Notes: a model not told the origin generated them from the sequence alone. A DNA stretch of 64,000 nucleotides from Streptomyces sp. ASQP_92 (GCF_025399895.1 NZ_JAODUA010000001.1:1302001-1366000); one strand, 5' to 3'. Positions 34,201 through 43,321 are shown, numbered from the stretch's first letter. Numbers and translations: made by a program.

Positions 34201-35085
34201 ATGTCGCCGAACCTGCCCGATGTCGTGCTGTGGTCGATACCCGCCTTCGTGCTGCTCACCGTCGTCGAGATGGTGAGCTACCGCCTCCATCCGGACGAGG
34301 AGGCCGCGGGGTACGAGACGAAGGACGCCGCCACCAGTGTCGGCATGGGGCTCGGCAGTCTTGTCTTCGACGCGCTGTGGAAGATTCCCATCGTCGCGAT
34401 CTACACGGCCGTCTACGCGCTGACCCCGCTCGCCATCCCGGTCCTGTGGTGGACCGTGCCGCTGATGCTGCTCGGGCAGGACTTCTTCTACTACTGGTCG
34501 CACCGCGGCCACCATGTGATCCGGATCCTGTGGGCCTGTCACGTGGTGCACCACTCCAGCCGCAAGTTCAACCTCACCACCGCCCTGCGCCAGCCCTGGA
34601 CGACCTGGACGGTGTGGCCCTTCTATGTGCCGCTCATCGCGCTGGGCGTGCACCCGGCGGTCCTCGCGTTCTGCTCGTCGGCGAACCTCGTCTACCAGTT
34701 CTGGGTGCACACCGAGCGGGTCGACAAGCTGCCCCGGCCCTTCGAGTTCGTCCTCAACACGCCCTCCCACCACCGGGTGCACCACGCGTCGCAGGGCGGC
34801 TATCTGGACCGGAACTTCGGCGGCATCCTGATCATCTGGGACCGGATGTTCGGCTCGTTCACGGCCGAGACCGAGCGGCCCGTGTTCGGGCTCACCAAGA
34901 ACATCTCCACCTTCAACCCGCTGCGCGTCGCCACCCACGAGTACGCCGCCATCGCCCGCGACGTGCGCGCCGCGAGCACCTGGCGCGAGCGGGCCGGGCG
35001 GATCTTCCGCGGCCCGGGCTGGCAGCCGAGGACGCCGGTGGCGCCGGCCGCCGAGCCCGTCGCCGTGGCGGAGCGCGCCGTATGA
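34201..35085 (+). CDS. Sterol desaturase/fatty acid hydroxylase-superfamily protein
   Basis: The 294-residue membrane protein has about four helices and the diiron histidine boxes HRGHH (near residue 101), HVVHHSSRKFN (near 114) and HHRVHHA (near 190). Members hydroxylate, desaturate or cleave lipids; the closest family type includes alkylglycerol monooxygenase (TMEM195/AGMO) and related enzymes. The next gene is a lysoplasmalogenase, which supports a lipid role. The start is ATG 34201; it is divergent from the NACHT gene with a 37-base gap. Confidence 0.88.
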   Translation: MSPNLPDVVLWSIPAFVLLTVVEMVSYRLHPDEEAAGYETKDAATSVGMGLGSLVFDALWKIPIVAIYTAVYALTPLAIPVLWWTVPLMLLGQDFFYYWSHRGHHVIRILWACHVVHHSSRKFNLTTALRQPWTTWTVWPFYVPLIALGVHPAVLAFCSSANLVYQFWVHTERVDKLPRPFEFVLNTPSHHRVHHASQGGYLDRNFGGILIIWDRMFGSFTAETERPVFGLTKNISTFNPLRVATHEYAAIARDVRAASTWRERAGRIFRGPGWQPRTPVAPAAEPVAVAERAV

Positions 35086-35771
35086 CGTCCCCCGGCGCGG
35101 GCGCCGTCCCGCGCGGAACGGCCCCGGGCGCCGACGCGCCCGCCGTGCCGCACCCCGGCGCCGTCGCCCCGCTCCTGGTGGCCTTCGCGTGCGTCTGCCT
35201 CGTCGACCTCGGCTCGCTGCTCGCGCACTGGCACCCCGGCCACCTACTCGCCAAGCCGCTCCTGATGCCGCTGCTCGCCGGGCACGTGTACGCGCGCGGC
35301 GGGCCCCGGCTGCTCGTCGCGGCGCTGCTGTGCGGCTGGGGCGGTGATGTGTTCCTGCTCTCGGACGCCGACCCCGCCTTCCTGCTCGGCATGGGCTGCT
35401 TCGCCGCCGGACACGTCTGCTACCTCGTGCTGTTCGGGCGCGGCAGGACGCATCCCGGGCTCGGCGCCGCCTACGGGGTCGCGCTGATCGCCACCGTCGC
35501 GGCGCTCTGGGCCGACCTGCCGGGCGGGCTGCGGATCCCGGTCGCCGGATACAGCCTGCTGCTCACCGCGATGGCCTGCCGCTCCTCCCGGCTCGGCCCG
35601 CTCGTCGGCCTCGGCGGGGCGCTGTTCCTGCTCTCCGACACCCTCATCGCCACCGGCGTGGCCGACTGGCCGCAGCTTCCGCGCCCCGACTTCTGGATCA
35701 TGCTGACGTATCTCGGCGCGCAGTCCCTTCTCGCACAGGCGTACCGTGAAGGACCCCGAACCACCTCCTGA
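35082..35771 (+). CDS. Lysoplasmalogenase-like YhhN-family protein
   Basis: The 229-residue protein has about eight membrane helices and the family pattern KPLLMPLLAGHVY, WGGDVFLLSDADPAFLLGMGCFAAGHVCYLVLF and LGGALFLLSDTLIA, with conserved Asp in SD. YhhN/TMEM86 proteins hydrolyse the vinyl ether of lysoplasmalogen, releasing an aldehyde and a glycerophospholipid. Its ATG overlaps the preceding stop (ATGA), so it is coupled to the sterol desaturase-family gene. An N-terminal 28-residue Pro/Ala-rich leader precedes the first helix. Confidence 0.82.
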   Translation: MTSPGAGAVPRGTAPGADAPAVPHPGAVAPLLVAFACVCLVDLGSLLAHWHPGHLLAKPLLMPLLAGHVYARGGPRLLVAALLCGWGGDVFLLSDADPAFLLGMGCFAAGHVCYLVLFGRGRTHPGLGAAYGVALIATVAALWADLPGGLRIPVAGYSLLLTAMACRSSRLGPLVGLGGALFLLSDTLIATGVADWPQLPRPDFWIMLTYLGAQSLLAQAYREGPRTTS

Positions 35772-35789
35772 CCGGCAAGGATCCGCACC

Positions 35790-36833
35790 ATGCGCGCCAC
35801 CGTCATCCACGCCCCCCACGACATCCGGGTGGAGGAGGTGCCGGACCCGAGGATCCAGACGTCCACCGACGCGGTCGTCCGGGTCCTGCGGGCCTGCATC
35901 TGCGGCAGCGACCTGTGGGCGTACCGCGGCGAGTCCGCGCGTCAGCCTGGGCAGAGGATCGGCCACGAGTTCCTTGGCCTCGTCGAGGAGACCGGGCCCG
36001 CGGTGCGCGGGCTGCGCAAGGGCGACCTCGTCGTCGCGCCCTTCGTCTGGTCCGACGGCACGTGCGACTTCTGCTCCGAAGGCCTCACCACCTCCTGCCC
36101 GCAGGGCGGCTTCTGGGGCTCGGTCGGCTCCGACGGCGGCCAGGGCGAAGCCGTCCGCGTCCCGTTCGCCGACGGCACCCTCGTCAAGCTGCCCGCCGAC
36201 GCCGCCTCCGACGACCACCTGCTGACCGCGCTGCTCGCCCTGTCCGACGTCATGGGCACCGGCCACCACGCGGCGCTCGGGGCCGGCGTGCGGCCCGGCT
36301 CCACCGTCGCGGTCGTCGGCGACGGCGCCGTCGGCCTGTGCGGGGTGCTCGCCGCCAAGCGTCTCGGCGCCGAGCGGATCATCGCGCTCGGCCACCACCG
36401 GGCCCGTACCGACATCGCCAAGCTCTTCGGCGCCACCCATGTCGTCGCCGAGCGCGGCGAGGCCGCCGTGGACGCGGTGCGCGAGCTGACCCGCGGCCAG
36501 GGCGCGCACGCCGTCATCGAGGCCGTCGGCACCGAGCAGTCCATGCGCACCGCCGTCGACATCACCCGCGACGGCGGCGCCATCGGCTACGTCGGCGTCC
36601 CGCACGGCAGCGGTACCGGACTCGACCTCGGCGTCATGTTCGACCGCAACATCGCGCTGCGCGGCGGCGTCGCCCCCGTGCGCACCTACATCCCCGAGCT
36701 GCTCGCCGACATCCTCGACGGCACCATCGACCCGTCCCCGGTCTTCGACCTCACGGTCTCCGTCGAGGGAGTGCCCGACGGCTACCGGGCGATGGACGAG
36801 CGCACCGCCCTGAAGGTCCTCGTCAAGCCGTAA
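35790..36833 (+). CDS. Zinc-dependent alcohol dehydrogenase (MDR superfamily)
   Basis: The 347-residue protein carries the medium-chain dehydrogenase pattern: ICGSDLWAY (catalytic Cys near 38), GHEFLGLVEETG and VVGDGAVGLCGVLAAKRLGAERI for NAD(P). The structural zinc loop is GTCDFCSEGLTTSC and shows only three cysteines, because the first of the usual four is replaced; it may bind zinc weakly. It starts 18 bases after the lysoplasmalogenase stop. A dehydrogenase here could act on fatty aldehydes released by its neighbours, an inference. Confidence 0.88.
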   Translation: MRATVIHAPHDIRVEEVPDPRIQTSTDAVVRVLRACICGSDLWAYRGESARQPGQRIGHEFLGLVEETGPAVRGLRKGDLVVAPFVWSDGTCDFCSEGLTTSCPQGGFWGSVGSDGGQGEAVRVPFADGTLVKLPADAASDDHLLTALLALSDVMGTGHHAALGAGVRPGSTVAVVGDGAVGLCGVLAAKRLGAERIIALGHHRARTDIAKLFGATHVVAERGEAAVDAVRELTRGQGAHAVIEAVGTEQSMRTAVDITRDGGAIGYVGVPHGSGTGLDLGVMFDRNIALRGGVAPVRTYIPELLADILDGTIDPSPVFDLTVSVEGVPDGYRAMDERTALKVLVKP

Positions 36834-36840
36834 CACGCCG

Positions 36841-36873
36841 GAGGGGGCCGCCCGCGTTCCGGACGGCCCCCTC
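36841..36873. terminator. Hairpin between convergent adh and protease genes
   Basis: A 10-base-pair stem (36841-36850 with 36864-36873) closes a 13-base loop between the dehydrogenase stop (36833) and the protease stop (36884). It can serve either strand. Confidence 0.6.
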
Positions 36874-36883
36874 AACTCACCTG

Positions 36884-38425
36884 CTAACGAACGGCGTTGA
36901 GCGCGTTGGTGATACCCGCCCCGTAGAAGCCGTTGTAGAACGCCCCGCCCTGGCAGACCGCGTCCGCCTTGCCGTCACCGTCGATGTCGTACGGCGTGGT
37001 GCACGGCGTACGGACCGCCCCGAGGGCGAGCAGCGCCTTGATCTCCCACGCCGAGGCGTACGGGTGCTGCGACTTCAGCAGGGCCGCCACACCCACCACA
37101 TGCGGCGTCGCCATGGACGTACCCGCCATGTACCCCCAGGTCCCGCCGGGCAGCGGGCCCAGGATCAGACCGCTGGTGGCCGGGGCCTGGGGCGGCTGGT
37201 ACGCGGTCGAGTCGCCGCCCGGCGCCGCGATGTCGATCACCCCGAGGCCGTAGTTCGAGAACGACGACTTCAGGCCCTTGGCGCCGGTCGCGGCGACCGT
37301 GACCACACCCGGGAGCTGGGTCGGGATGTCCAGGCACTCACGCGGGTCGACGACCCGGCTGCCCGGCGTCGAGTCGTTCGGGCTGGAGGAGTCGGTGATC
37401 GCGTCGGACGCGAAGTCGTAGTTCTCGTTGCCGGCCGCCGCCACGTTCACCGTGCCCTTGGACTCGGCGTACTTCGAGGCCCGCGTGATCGCCTCGACCA
37501 GCGCCTTCTGGTCGGGGTCGTTCTTGCAGTTGAAGTACCACGGGTCGGTGTAATAGCTGTTGTTGGTGACGTCGATGTGGTGCTCGGCCGCCCACATGAA
37601 GCCGCAGACCACGGCCTCGGTGTAGAAGAAGCTGCCGCCCTGCGTCGACACCTTGATGGCCGCGACCTTCACCCCGGGCGCCACCCCGGTGATGCCCACG
37701 CCGTTCTTGGCGCCCGCGATCTCGCCCGCCACATGGGTGCCGTGCGGGGAGCCGCCGGTGGTGAACGGGCGCCAGGCGCCGTCCGTGGTGTCCGGCTTGC
37801 CGGTGATGCAGCTCACCGACTTGGCGCGGTCGAAGTTCGGGGCGATGTCGGGGTGGGTGTCGTCGACGCCCGTGTCGATCACGCCGACGGTGACCCGGGA
37901 GCTGCCCAGGGTCTTCTCGTGCGCCTTGTCCGCCTTGATCGCCTTCAGGTCCCACTGCAACGGCTCCAGCGGATCCTCGCCGGGCGCCGCCTTCGCGGAC
38001 AGCGTCCTCAGCTCCTCGGCGGTGATGTTCCTCGGCGTGCCGACATCGGTGGTGGACTGCGCGGGCAGCGGCGCGGTCCGGGTCGCGCCCGCCGAATCGA
38101 CGCCCCTGACGGTGCGGATGGTCTTCGCGAAGTCCGCGTTGGCGGAGTGCACGACGAGCACGCCTATGCGGTCGTACGCCTGGAGCACCGAGCCGCCCGC
38201 CTGCTCGACGGCTCTGCGCACCCGGGCCGAATTGCCCTGCCCGGGGCGGACGTTGACGATGTAGCTCAGCTCCGGGCCGGTGCTCGACGCGGCCCGCGCG
38301 GGGGCCGGCCCGGCTCCGGTGGAAGCGGCCGACGCGGTGCCGGGCAGCAGCGCGAGCGCGGTGGCGGTGGCCAGACCCGCCGAGACGGCGACGGCGCGGC
38401 GCGTACGGGAGATGTGCAACGTCAT
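36884..38425 (-). CDS. Secreted S8 family subtilisin-like serine protease
   Basis: The 513-residue precursor has a signal peptide (ISRTRRAVAVSAGLATATALALLPGTASAASTG), a propeptide with YIVNVRPGQGNSARVRRAVEQAGGSVLQ (inhibitor I9-like) and a peptidase domain. The catalytic triad is in GVIDTGVDDTHPDI (Asp), HGTHVAGEIAGAKN (His) and GTSMATPHVVG (Ser). Asn-type oxyanion is in NVAAAGNENYDF. The C-terminal end reads FYNGFYGAGITNALNAVR, without added domains. The ATG at 38425 is chosen for the signal peptide; the open frame extends upstream to 38509. Likely role is extracellular protein degradation. Confidence 0.93.
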   Translation of the reverse strand: MTLHISRTRRAVAVSAGLATATALALLPGTASAASTGAGPAPARAASSTGPELSYIVNVRPGQGNSARVRRAVEQAGGSVLQAYDRIGVLVVHSANADFAKTIRTVRGVDSAGATRTAPLPAQSTTDVGTPRNITAEELRTLSAKAAPGEDPLEPLQWDLKAIKADKAHEKTLGSSRVTVGVIDTGVDDTHPDIAPNFDRAKSVSCITGKPDTTDGAWRPFTTGGSPHGTHVAGEIAGAKNGVGITGVAPGVKVAAIKVSTQGGSFFYTEAVVCGFMWAAEHHIDVTNNSYYTDPWYFNCKNDPDQKALVEAITRASKYAESKGTVNVAAAGNENYDFASDAITDSSSPNDSTPGSRVVDPRECLDIPTQLPGVVTVAATGAKGLKSSFSNYGLGVIDIAAPGGDSTAYQPPQAPATSGLILGPLPGGTWGYMAGTSMATPHVVGVAALLKSQHPYASAWEIKALLALGAVRTPCTTPYDIDGDGKADAVCQGGAFYNGFYGAGITNALNAVR

Positions 38426-38797
38426 GGGGTCTCCATGGGGTTGGCGGAACTCTCGGTACGTACGGACGTGAGGGACGGCGACCGGGACCATCGGGCCGTC
38501 CCGGGGCATCGAGGAGTGAAGCTATCCCCGATCATCACGGCGATTCAACGGCTTGCGCCGAGTTCGCGAAGAAAGTCGCGTAGTCGACCCGGGGGAGCGC
38601 GAAGGGCGCCGGGCACCCGCGCGGCGCGCCCCGCTGACGAACGCGCCGGTGGAAGGCGCCGCGACAAAACACGGCCGGACTGAACCGAGACGGCCCGCGC
38701 TCCGTGCCGTTGTCAGGGGGACCGCGTCCCATCCCCGACAAGGACCCCCATGTCCGAACTTTCCGTACCCGCCGTACCCGCATCGCGAGGAGATTCC
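38426..38797. other. Gene-free divergent promoter region
   Basis: The 372-base spacer lies between the protease gene (leftward) and the DUF485/acetate permease operon (rightward). I see no clear gene, RNA motif or strong palindrome. GTACGTACGGACGTGAGG at 38457-38475 is a partly symmetrical stretch, but I assign no function. Confidence 0.4.
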
Positions 38798-39163
38798 GTG
38801 GCCACCGACGCGCCGCCGCCCGAAGCCGGGGTGGAATCCCGCCCGGCCCAGCCCAGTACCCAGGCATTCGTCGCGGAGCAGCAGAGCGCGGAATTCGCTG
38901 AACTCCGCCGCGCGCACCGCTCGTTCGCCTTCCCGCTGACCATCGCCTTCATCACCTGGTACCTGCTGTACGTGCTGCTGTCCAACTACGCGGGCGGCTT
39001 CATGGGTACCAAGCTCATCGGCAACATCAATGTGGCCTTCGTGTTCGGCCTCGCCCAGTTCCTGACCACCTTCCTCATCGCCTGGTTCTACTCGCGCCAC
39101 GCCACGGCCAGGCTCGACCCCAAGGCCGAGGCCATCAAGTCCCGCATGGAGGCCGACGCATGA
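38798..39163 (+). CDS. DUF485 membrane protein of the acetate permease pair
   Basis: The 121-residue protein has a Pro/Ala-rich N-terminus, then ELRRAHRSFAFPLTIAFITWYLLYVLLSNYAGGF and a second helix (VAFVFGLAQFLTTFLIAWFYSRHA). DUF485 proteins are encoded next to ActP-type symporters and are probably subunits. The GTG at 38798 has GAGGAG just before it; an ATG at 38750 would add 16 residues. Its TGA overlaps the ActP start. Confidence 0.85.
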   Translation: MATDAPPPEAGVESRPAQPSTQAFVAEQQSAEFAELRRAHRSFAFPLTIAFITWYLLYVLLSNYAGGFMGTKLIGNINVAFVFGLAQFLTTFLIAWFYSRHATARLDPKAEAIKSRMEADA

Positions 39164-40791
39164 GCCCCGCCCTGATTCCGCTCGCCGCGGCCTCCTCGAC
39201 CACCGAGCACCGGCCGCTGATCATCACCCTGTTCGCGGTGTTCGTCGCCGCGACCCTCGCCATCACCGTCTGGGCCGGGCGGCAGACCAAGAACGCCTCC
39301 GACTTCTACGCGGGCGGCCGCCAGTTCACCGCCTTCCAGAACGGCCTCGCGGTCTCCGGCGACTACATGTCCGCCGCGTCCTTCCTCGGCATCGCCGGCG
39401 CCATCGCCCTGTTCGGCTACGACGGCTTCCTGTACTCCATCGGCTTCCTGGTCGCCTGGCTGGTGGCGCTCCTGCTGGTCGCCGAGCCGCTGCGCAACTC
39501 CGGCCGCTACACGATGGGCGACGTGCTCGCCTACCGGATGCGCCAGCGCCCGGTCCGCACCGCGGCCGGCGCCTCCACCATCGTCGTCTCGATCTTCTAC
39601 CTGCTCGCCCAGATGGCCGGCGCGGGCGTGCTCGTCTCGCTGCTGCTCGGCATCACCACCGACGCGGGCAAGATCCTCATCGTCGCCCTCGTCGGCGTCC
39701 TGATGATCGTGTACGTCACCATCGGCGGCATGAAGGGCACCACCTGGGTGCAGATGGTCAAGGCGGTGCTGCTCATCGCGGGCGCCCTCCTGATGACGTT
39801 CATGGTGCTGCTCAAGTTCCACTTCAACATCTCCGACCTGCTCGGCTCGGCGGCCCAGAAGAGCGGCAAGGGCGCCGCGTTCCTGGAGCCCGGCCTCAAG
39901 TACGGCGTCAGCGGCACCTCCAAGCTGGACTTCCTTTCGCTGGGCATCGCCCTCGTCCTCGGCACCGCGGGACTTCCGCACATCCTGATCCGCTTCTACA
40001 CCGTCCCCACCGCGAAGGCCGCCCGTAAGTCCGTGAACTGGGCCATCGGCATCATCGGTGCCTTCTATCTGATGACGATCGCGCTCGGCTTCGGCGCGGC
40101 CGCCCTGGTGGGGCCCGCCGCGATCAAGGCGCAGAACCCGGCCGGCAACACGGCGGCCCCCCAGCTCGCCGAGTACCTGGGCGGTGGCGTCGGCACCACC
40201 GGCGGCGCGACCCTGCTCGCGGTGATCTCGGCCGTCGCCTTCGCGACGATCCTCGCCGTGGTCGCCGGCCTCACCCTCGCCTCGTCGTCCTCCTTCGCGC
40301 ACGACATCTACGCCAATGTGATCCGCAAGGGAAAGGCGACCGAGAAGGAGGAGATGCGCGCCGCCCGCTGGGCCACCGTCCTCATCGGCGCGGTCGCGAT
40401 CCTGCTCGGCGCCTTCGCCCGCGACATGAACGTGGCCGGACTGGTCGCCCTCGCCTTCGCGGTGGCCGCCTCCGCGAACCTGCCGACCCTCCTCTACAGC
40501 CTGTTCTGGAAGCGCTTCACCACCCAGGGCGCGCTGTGGTCGATCTACGGCGGCCTGTTCAGCTCGGTGTTCCTGGTGCTGTTCTCGCCCGTCGTCTCCG
40601 GCAACCCGAAGACCTCGATGTTCAAGGGGGTCGACTTCCACTGGTTCCCGCTGGAGAACCCGGGCCTCATCTCGATCCCGCTCGGCTTCCTGCTGGGCTG
40701 GATCGGTTCGCTGCTGTCCAAGGAGGAGTCCGACAAGGGCAAGTACGCCGAGCTGGAGGTCAAGTCCCTGACCGGCGTCGGCGCCCACTGA
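39160..40791 (+). CDS. actP: Sodium/solute symporter, ActP-like acetate permease
   Basis: The 543-residue membrane protein has the SSS family features NASDFYAGGRQFTAFQNGLAVSGDYMSAASFLGIAG and LVAWLVALLLVAEPLRNSGRYTMGDVLAYRM. ActP in Escherichia coli imports acetate and related monocarboxylates with sodium. Its partner is the DUF485 protein, whose stop overlaps the ActP ATG. The family-sized C-terminus is FHWFPLENPGLISIPLGFLLGWIGSLLS and a short tail. The strong stem at 40827-40860 ends the operon. Confidence 0.92.
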   Translation: MSPALIPLAAASSTTEHRPLIITLFAVFVAATLAITVWAGRQTKNASDFYAGGRQFTAFQNGLAVSGDYMSAASFLGIAGAIALFGYDGFLYSIGFLVAWLVALLLVAEPLRNSGRYTMGDVLAYRMRQRPVRTAAGASTIVVSIFYLLAQMAGAGVLVSLLLGITTDAGKILIVALVGVLMIVYVTIGGMKGTTWVQMVKAVLLIAGALLMTFMVLLKFHFNISDLLGSAAQKSGKGAAFLEPGLKYGVSGTSKLDFLSLGIALVLGTAGLPHILIRFYTVPTAKAARKSVNWAIGIIGAFYLMTIALGFGAAALVGPAAIKAQNPAGNTAAPQLAEYLGGGVGTTGGATLLAVISAVAFATILAVVAGLTLASSSSFAHDIYANVIRKGKATEKEEMRAARWATVLIGAVAILLGAFARDMNVAGLVALAFAVAASANLPTLLYSLFWKRFTTQGALWSIYGGLFSSVFLVLFSPVVSGNPKTSMFKGVDFHWFPLENPGLISIPLGFLLGWIGSLLSKEESDKGKYAELEVKSLTGVGAH

Positions 40792-40826
40792 GCCGCCCCG
40801 CACGTACATCCGCACGGCGGATGCCC

Positions 40827-40860
40827 GAGGCCGTGTCGTAGGACCCTACGACACGGCCTC
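40827..40860 (+). terminator. Strong hairpin terminator after actP
   Basis: A perfect 15-base-pair stem (40827-40841 with 40846-40860), loop GACC, lies 35 bases past the actP stop. There is no U-run after it. It is symmetrical enough to act on both strands. Confidence 0.75.
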
Positions 40861-40966
40861 GCCGCACCTCGTGACAATCGGCCTCCCCCGTTGTCATACG
40901 TCTCGCGTAGGCTCGGGTGCGTACACATTCGGCTGATGTTCGACGGACGAGGGGAGGGGGCCCACA

Positions 40967-41956
40967 GTGCTCATCGACACTTATGGCCGTGTGGCCACTG
41001 ACCTGCGTGTCTCGCTGACCGACCGGTGCAACCTGCGGTGCACGTACTGCATGCCGGAAGAGGGTTTGCAGTGGCTGGCCAAGCCCGATCTGCTCACCGA
41101 CGACGAGATCGTCCGCCTGATCCGCATCGCCGTCACCGACCTCGGTGTCACGGAGGTCCGCTTCACCGGCGGCGAGCCGCTGCTGCGGCCGGGCCTGGTC
41201 GGCATCGTCGAGCGCTGCGCCGCCCTGGAGCCGCGCCCCCGGATGTCCATCACCACCAACGGCATCGGCCTCAAGCGCACCGCCGCCGCCCTGAAGGCGG
41301 CGGGCCTTGACCGCGTCAACGTCTCGCTCGACACCCTGCGCCCCGAGGTCTTCAAGACGCTGACCAGGCGCGATCGCCACAAGGACGTCATCGAGGGCAT
41401 GGTGGCGGCCCGCGACGCGGGGCTGACCCCGGTCAAGGTCAACGCCGTCCTGATGCCGGGCCTCAACGACGACGAGGCTCCCGACCTGCTGGCCTGGGCC
41501 GTGGAGCACGACTACGAGCTCCGCTTCATCGAGCAGATGCCGCTGGACGCCCAGCACGGCTGGAAGCGCGACGGCATGATCACCGCGGGCGACATCCTCC
41601 AGTCGCTGCGGACGCGCTTCACGCTCACCCCCGAGGGCGACGACGAGCGGGGCTCCGCCCCCGCCGAGCGCTGGGTGGTCGACGGCGGCCCGCACACCGT
41701 GGGCGTCATCGCCTCGGTGACCCGCCCCTTCTGCCGGGCCTGCGACCGCACCCGGCTCACCGCCGACGGCCAGGTGCGCACCTGCCTGTTCGCCCGCGAG
41801 GAGTCCGACCTGCGCGCGGCCCTGCGCTCGGACGCCGGTGACGAGGAGATCGCCCGGCTGTGGAAGCTGGCGATGTGGGGGAAGAAGGCCGGCTCCGGCC
41901 TGGACGACCCCTCGTTCCTCCAGCCCGACCGTCCGATGTCAGCGATCGGCGGCTGA
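40967..41956 (+). CDS. moaA: GTP 3',8-cyclase MoaA
   Basis: MoaA is the radical-SAM enzyme that starts molybdenum cofactor synthesis. The 329-residue protein has the first iron-sulfur motif DRCNLRCTYCMPEEG (CxxxCxxC), the second site in RPFCRACDRTRLTADGQVRTCLFA and the C-terminal Gly-Gly tail (MSAIGG) needed for catalysis. The start is GTG at 40967. Other Mo cofactor genes are not nearby. Its last 18 bases overlap the end of a convergent gene. Confidence 0.96.
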   Translation: MLIDTYGRVATDLRVSLTDRCNLRCTYCMPEEGLQWLAKPDLLTDDEIVRLIRIAVTDLGVTEVRFTGGEPLLRPGLVGIVERCAALEPRPRMSITTNGIGLKRTAAALKAAGLDRVNVSLDTLRPEVFKTLTRRDRHKDVIEGMVAARDAGLTPVKVNAVLMPGLNDDEAPDLLAWAVEHDYELRFIEQMPLDAQHGWKRDGMITAGDILQSLRTRFTLTPEGDDERGSAPAERWVVDGGPHTVGVIASVTRPFCRACDRTRLTADGQVRTCLFAREESDLRAALRSDAGDEEIARLWKLAMWGKKAGSGLDDPSFLQPDRPMSAIGG

Positions 41957-42196
41957 CCCGGCCGACTCCCACTCGGCGAGCGCCACGACATCCTTCAAGA
42001 AGCCCCGTACGCCCAGGAATTGGGACAGGTGCTCGCGGTGCTCCTCGCACGCGAGCCACGTCTTGCGGCGCTCCGGGGTGTGGATCTTGGGGTTGTTCCA
42101 GGCCAGCACCCACACGGCGTCGGCACGGCAGCCCTTGGCGGAACACACGGGGGTCTCGTCGCTGGTCTCGTCACTCACAGAGACATTGTGCGGCAT
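41939..42196 (-). CDS. Small conserved actinobacterial Cys-containing protein
   Basis: The 85-residue protein has CSAKGCRADAVWVLAWNNPKIHTPERRKTWLACEEHREHLSQFLGVRGFLKDVV, with CxxxxC and a CEEH pair that suggests a zinc knuckle. Databases may call similar proteins acetone carboxylase, but the size and motifs give no support for that reaction. The ATG at 42196 is tentative; GTG further in is an alternative. The gene overlaps the end of moaA in the convergent direction by 18 bases. Confidence 0.7.
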   Translation of the reverse strand: MPHNVSVSDETSDETPVCSAKGCRADAVWVLAWNNPKIHTPERRKTWLACEEHREHLSQFLGVRGFLKDVVALAEWESAGSAADR

Positions 42197-42372
42197 GCGG
42201 CCCCGTACAAAGGCGACGCCGAGCAGCCACGGGGGGAGCTGCCCGGCGTCGGTCCGTCGCTCCGACGGGGGATGCGGAGCGCTTACGAAGTATGTCATGG
42301 GGGACCCGGTGTGGTGCACCGGAACTTCATGATTGATCTGAGGTTTTCCTGAGCTTTGCGGACGGTGACGGA

Positions 42373-42747
42373 TCAGCCGTGATCGTGTGAACGCCACTCC
42401 TGGTCACCGGCCGCGGATTCCGCCGGGGGTTCCGCGGAGCCGCCCACCGGGGCGGCGCCGAGCGCCGGCCGCACGGGGGCGGGGATGAAGGTGGAGGGCA
42501 GTGAAGTGACGTTCTCCCGGCCCGCGTTGGCGAACACGACCGCCACATAGGGCAACAGCGCCCCGAGGGCCAGCGTCACGATGGCGACAGGACGCTCGAC
42601 GTTCCACAGCACCGCCGTCAGCACCACCGACAGGGTGCGGATCGACATCGAGATCACATAGCGGCGCTGCCTGCCCCGGACGTCCTCGGCGAGCCCCTGG
42701 CGGGCCCCGGTGATCCGGAAGACCTGGCCGCTGCTCTGCTTCCGCAT
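42373..42747 (-). CDS. DUF3099-type two-TM membrane protein
   Basis: The 124-residue protein starts MRKQSSGQVFRITGARQGLAEDVRGRQRRYVISMSIRT, which matches DUF3099. Two membrane segments are LSVVLTAVLWNVERPVAIVTLALGALLPYVAVVFA. The C-terminus (PAPVRPALGAAPVGGSAEPPAES) is flexible. The ATG at 42747 is preferred over an upstream ATG because it begins the conserved block. It is divergent from the GlsB-like gene by 214 bases. Function is unknown. Confidence 0.75.
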   Translation of the reverse strand: MRKQSSGQVFRITGARQGLAEDVRGRQRRYVISMSIRTLSVVLTAVLWNVERPVAIVTLALGALLPYVAVVFANAGRENVTSLPSTFIPAPVRPALGAAPVGGSAEPPAESAAGDQEWRSHDHG

Positions 42748-42961
42748 CACGTTCCACCACCCGAGTTCCACGGCGGGCTCTCCCCGGCCCGGACTGCTCC
42801 CACCGTACGCCGGGGCTCCGCCGGGCACGAGACCGGGGAGGGCCCCACCCGCCCGGATGCCGCGGTACCCGCCCCGTACGGACCTGTCCGACGTGCGCCG
42901 TACCGGGAGTGGGCCGACACTGGCTGAACCTGCTCACGTCGAGCCGTACAAGGAGGCAGCC

Positions 42962-43237
42962 ATGGGCTGGTTGTGGGCCATCATCGTGGGATTCGTGCTC
43001 GGTCTCATCGCCAAGGCGATCATTCCCGGCAAGCAGCACAGTCCGCTGTGGCTGACCACCATCTTCGGCATCATCGGCGGCATCGTCGGCAACTCGATCG
43101 CCCGGGCCATCGGCATCGCCGAGACCAAGGGCATCGACTGGGGCCGGCACGGCCTCCAGATCGCGGCCGCCGTCGTCATCGTCTTCCTGGGCGACATGCT
43201 CTACATGGCGCTGCGGGGCAACAAGCAGAGAGCCTGA
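42962..43237 (+). CDS. GlsB/YeaQ/YmgE-family stress membrane protein
   Basis: The 91-residue protein is the transglycosylase-associated/GlsB type: MGWLWAIIVGFVLGLIAKAIIPGK, then WLTTIFGIIGGIVGNSIARAIGI and a third hydrophobic segment. Such proteins are small membrane proteins linked with envelope stress, although their activity is unproven. GGAGGCAGCC lies before the ATG. The 12-base-pair stem after the stop ends the gene. Confidence 0.88.
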   Translation: MGWLWAIIVGFVLGLIAKAIIPGKQHSPLWLTTIFGIIGGIVGNSIARAIGIAETKGIDWGRHGLQIAAAVVIVFLGDMLYMALRGNKQRA

Positions 43238-43247
43238 GGCAGCGCGA

Positions 43248-43276
43248 GGGGGCGGCTCCGCGAAGGAGCCGCCCCC
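43248..43276. terminator. Bidirectional terminator between glsB-like gene and tyrS
   Basis: A perfect 12-base-pair stem (43248-43259 with 43265-43276) with a 5-base loop lies between the convergent genes. It ends the GlsB-like transcript 10 bases after its stop and probably tyrS as well. Confidence 0.75.
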
Positions 43277-43321
43277 TGGTGGTGCGACGGGCCGACCGGT
43301 GCGGGTCGGCGCCGGGCGCGG

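Noticed and set aside
30969..36833. Defence island or integrated mobile element
   Set aside because: No integrase, tRNA, direct repeat or other defence gene flanks the NACHT gene.
40792..40966. Molybdenum cofactor riboswitch before moaA
   Set aside because: The spacer is short and dominated by the actP terminator; no aptamer-like pattern was seen.
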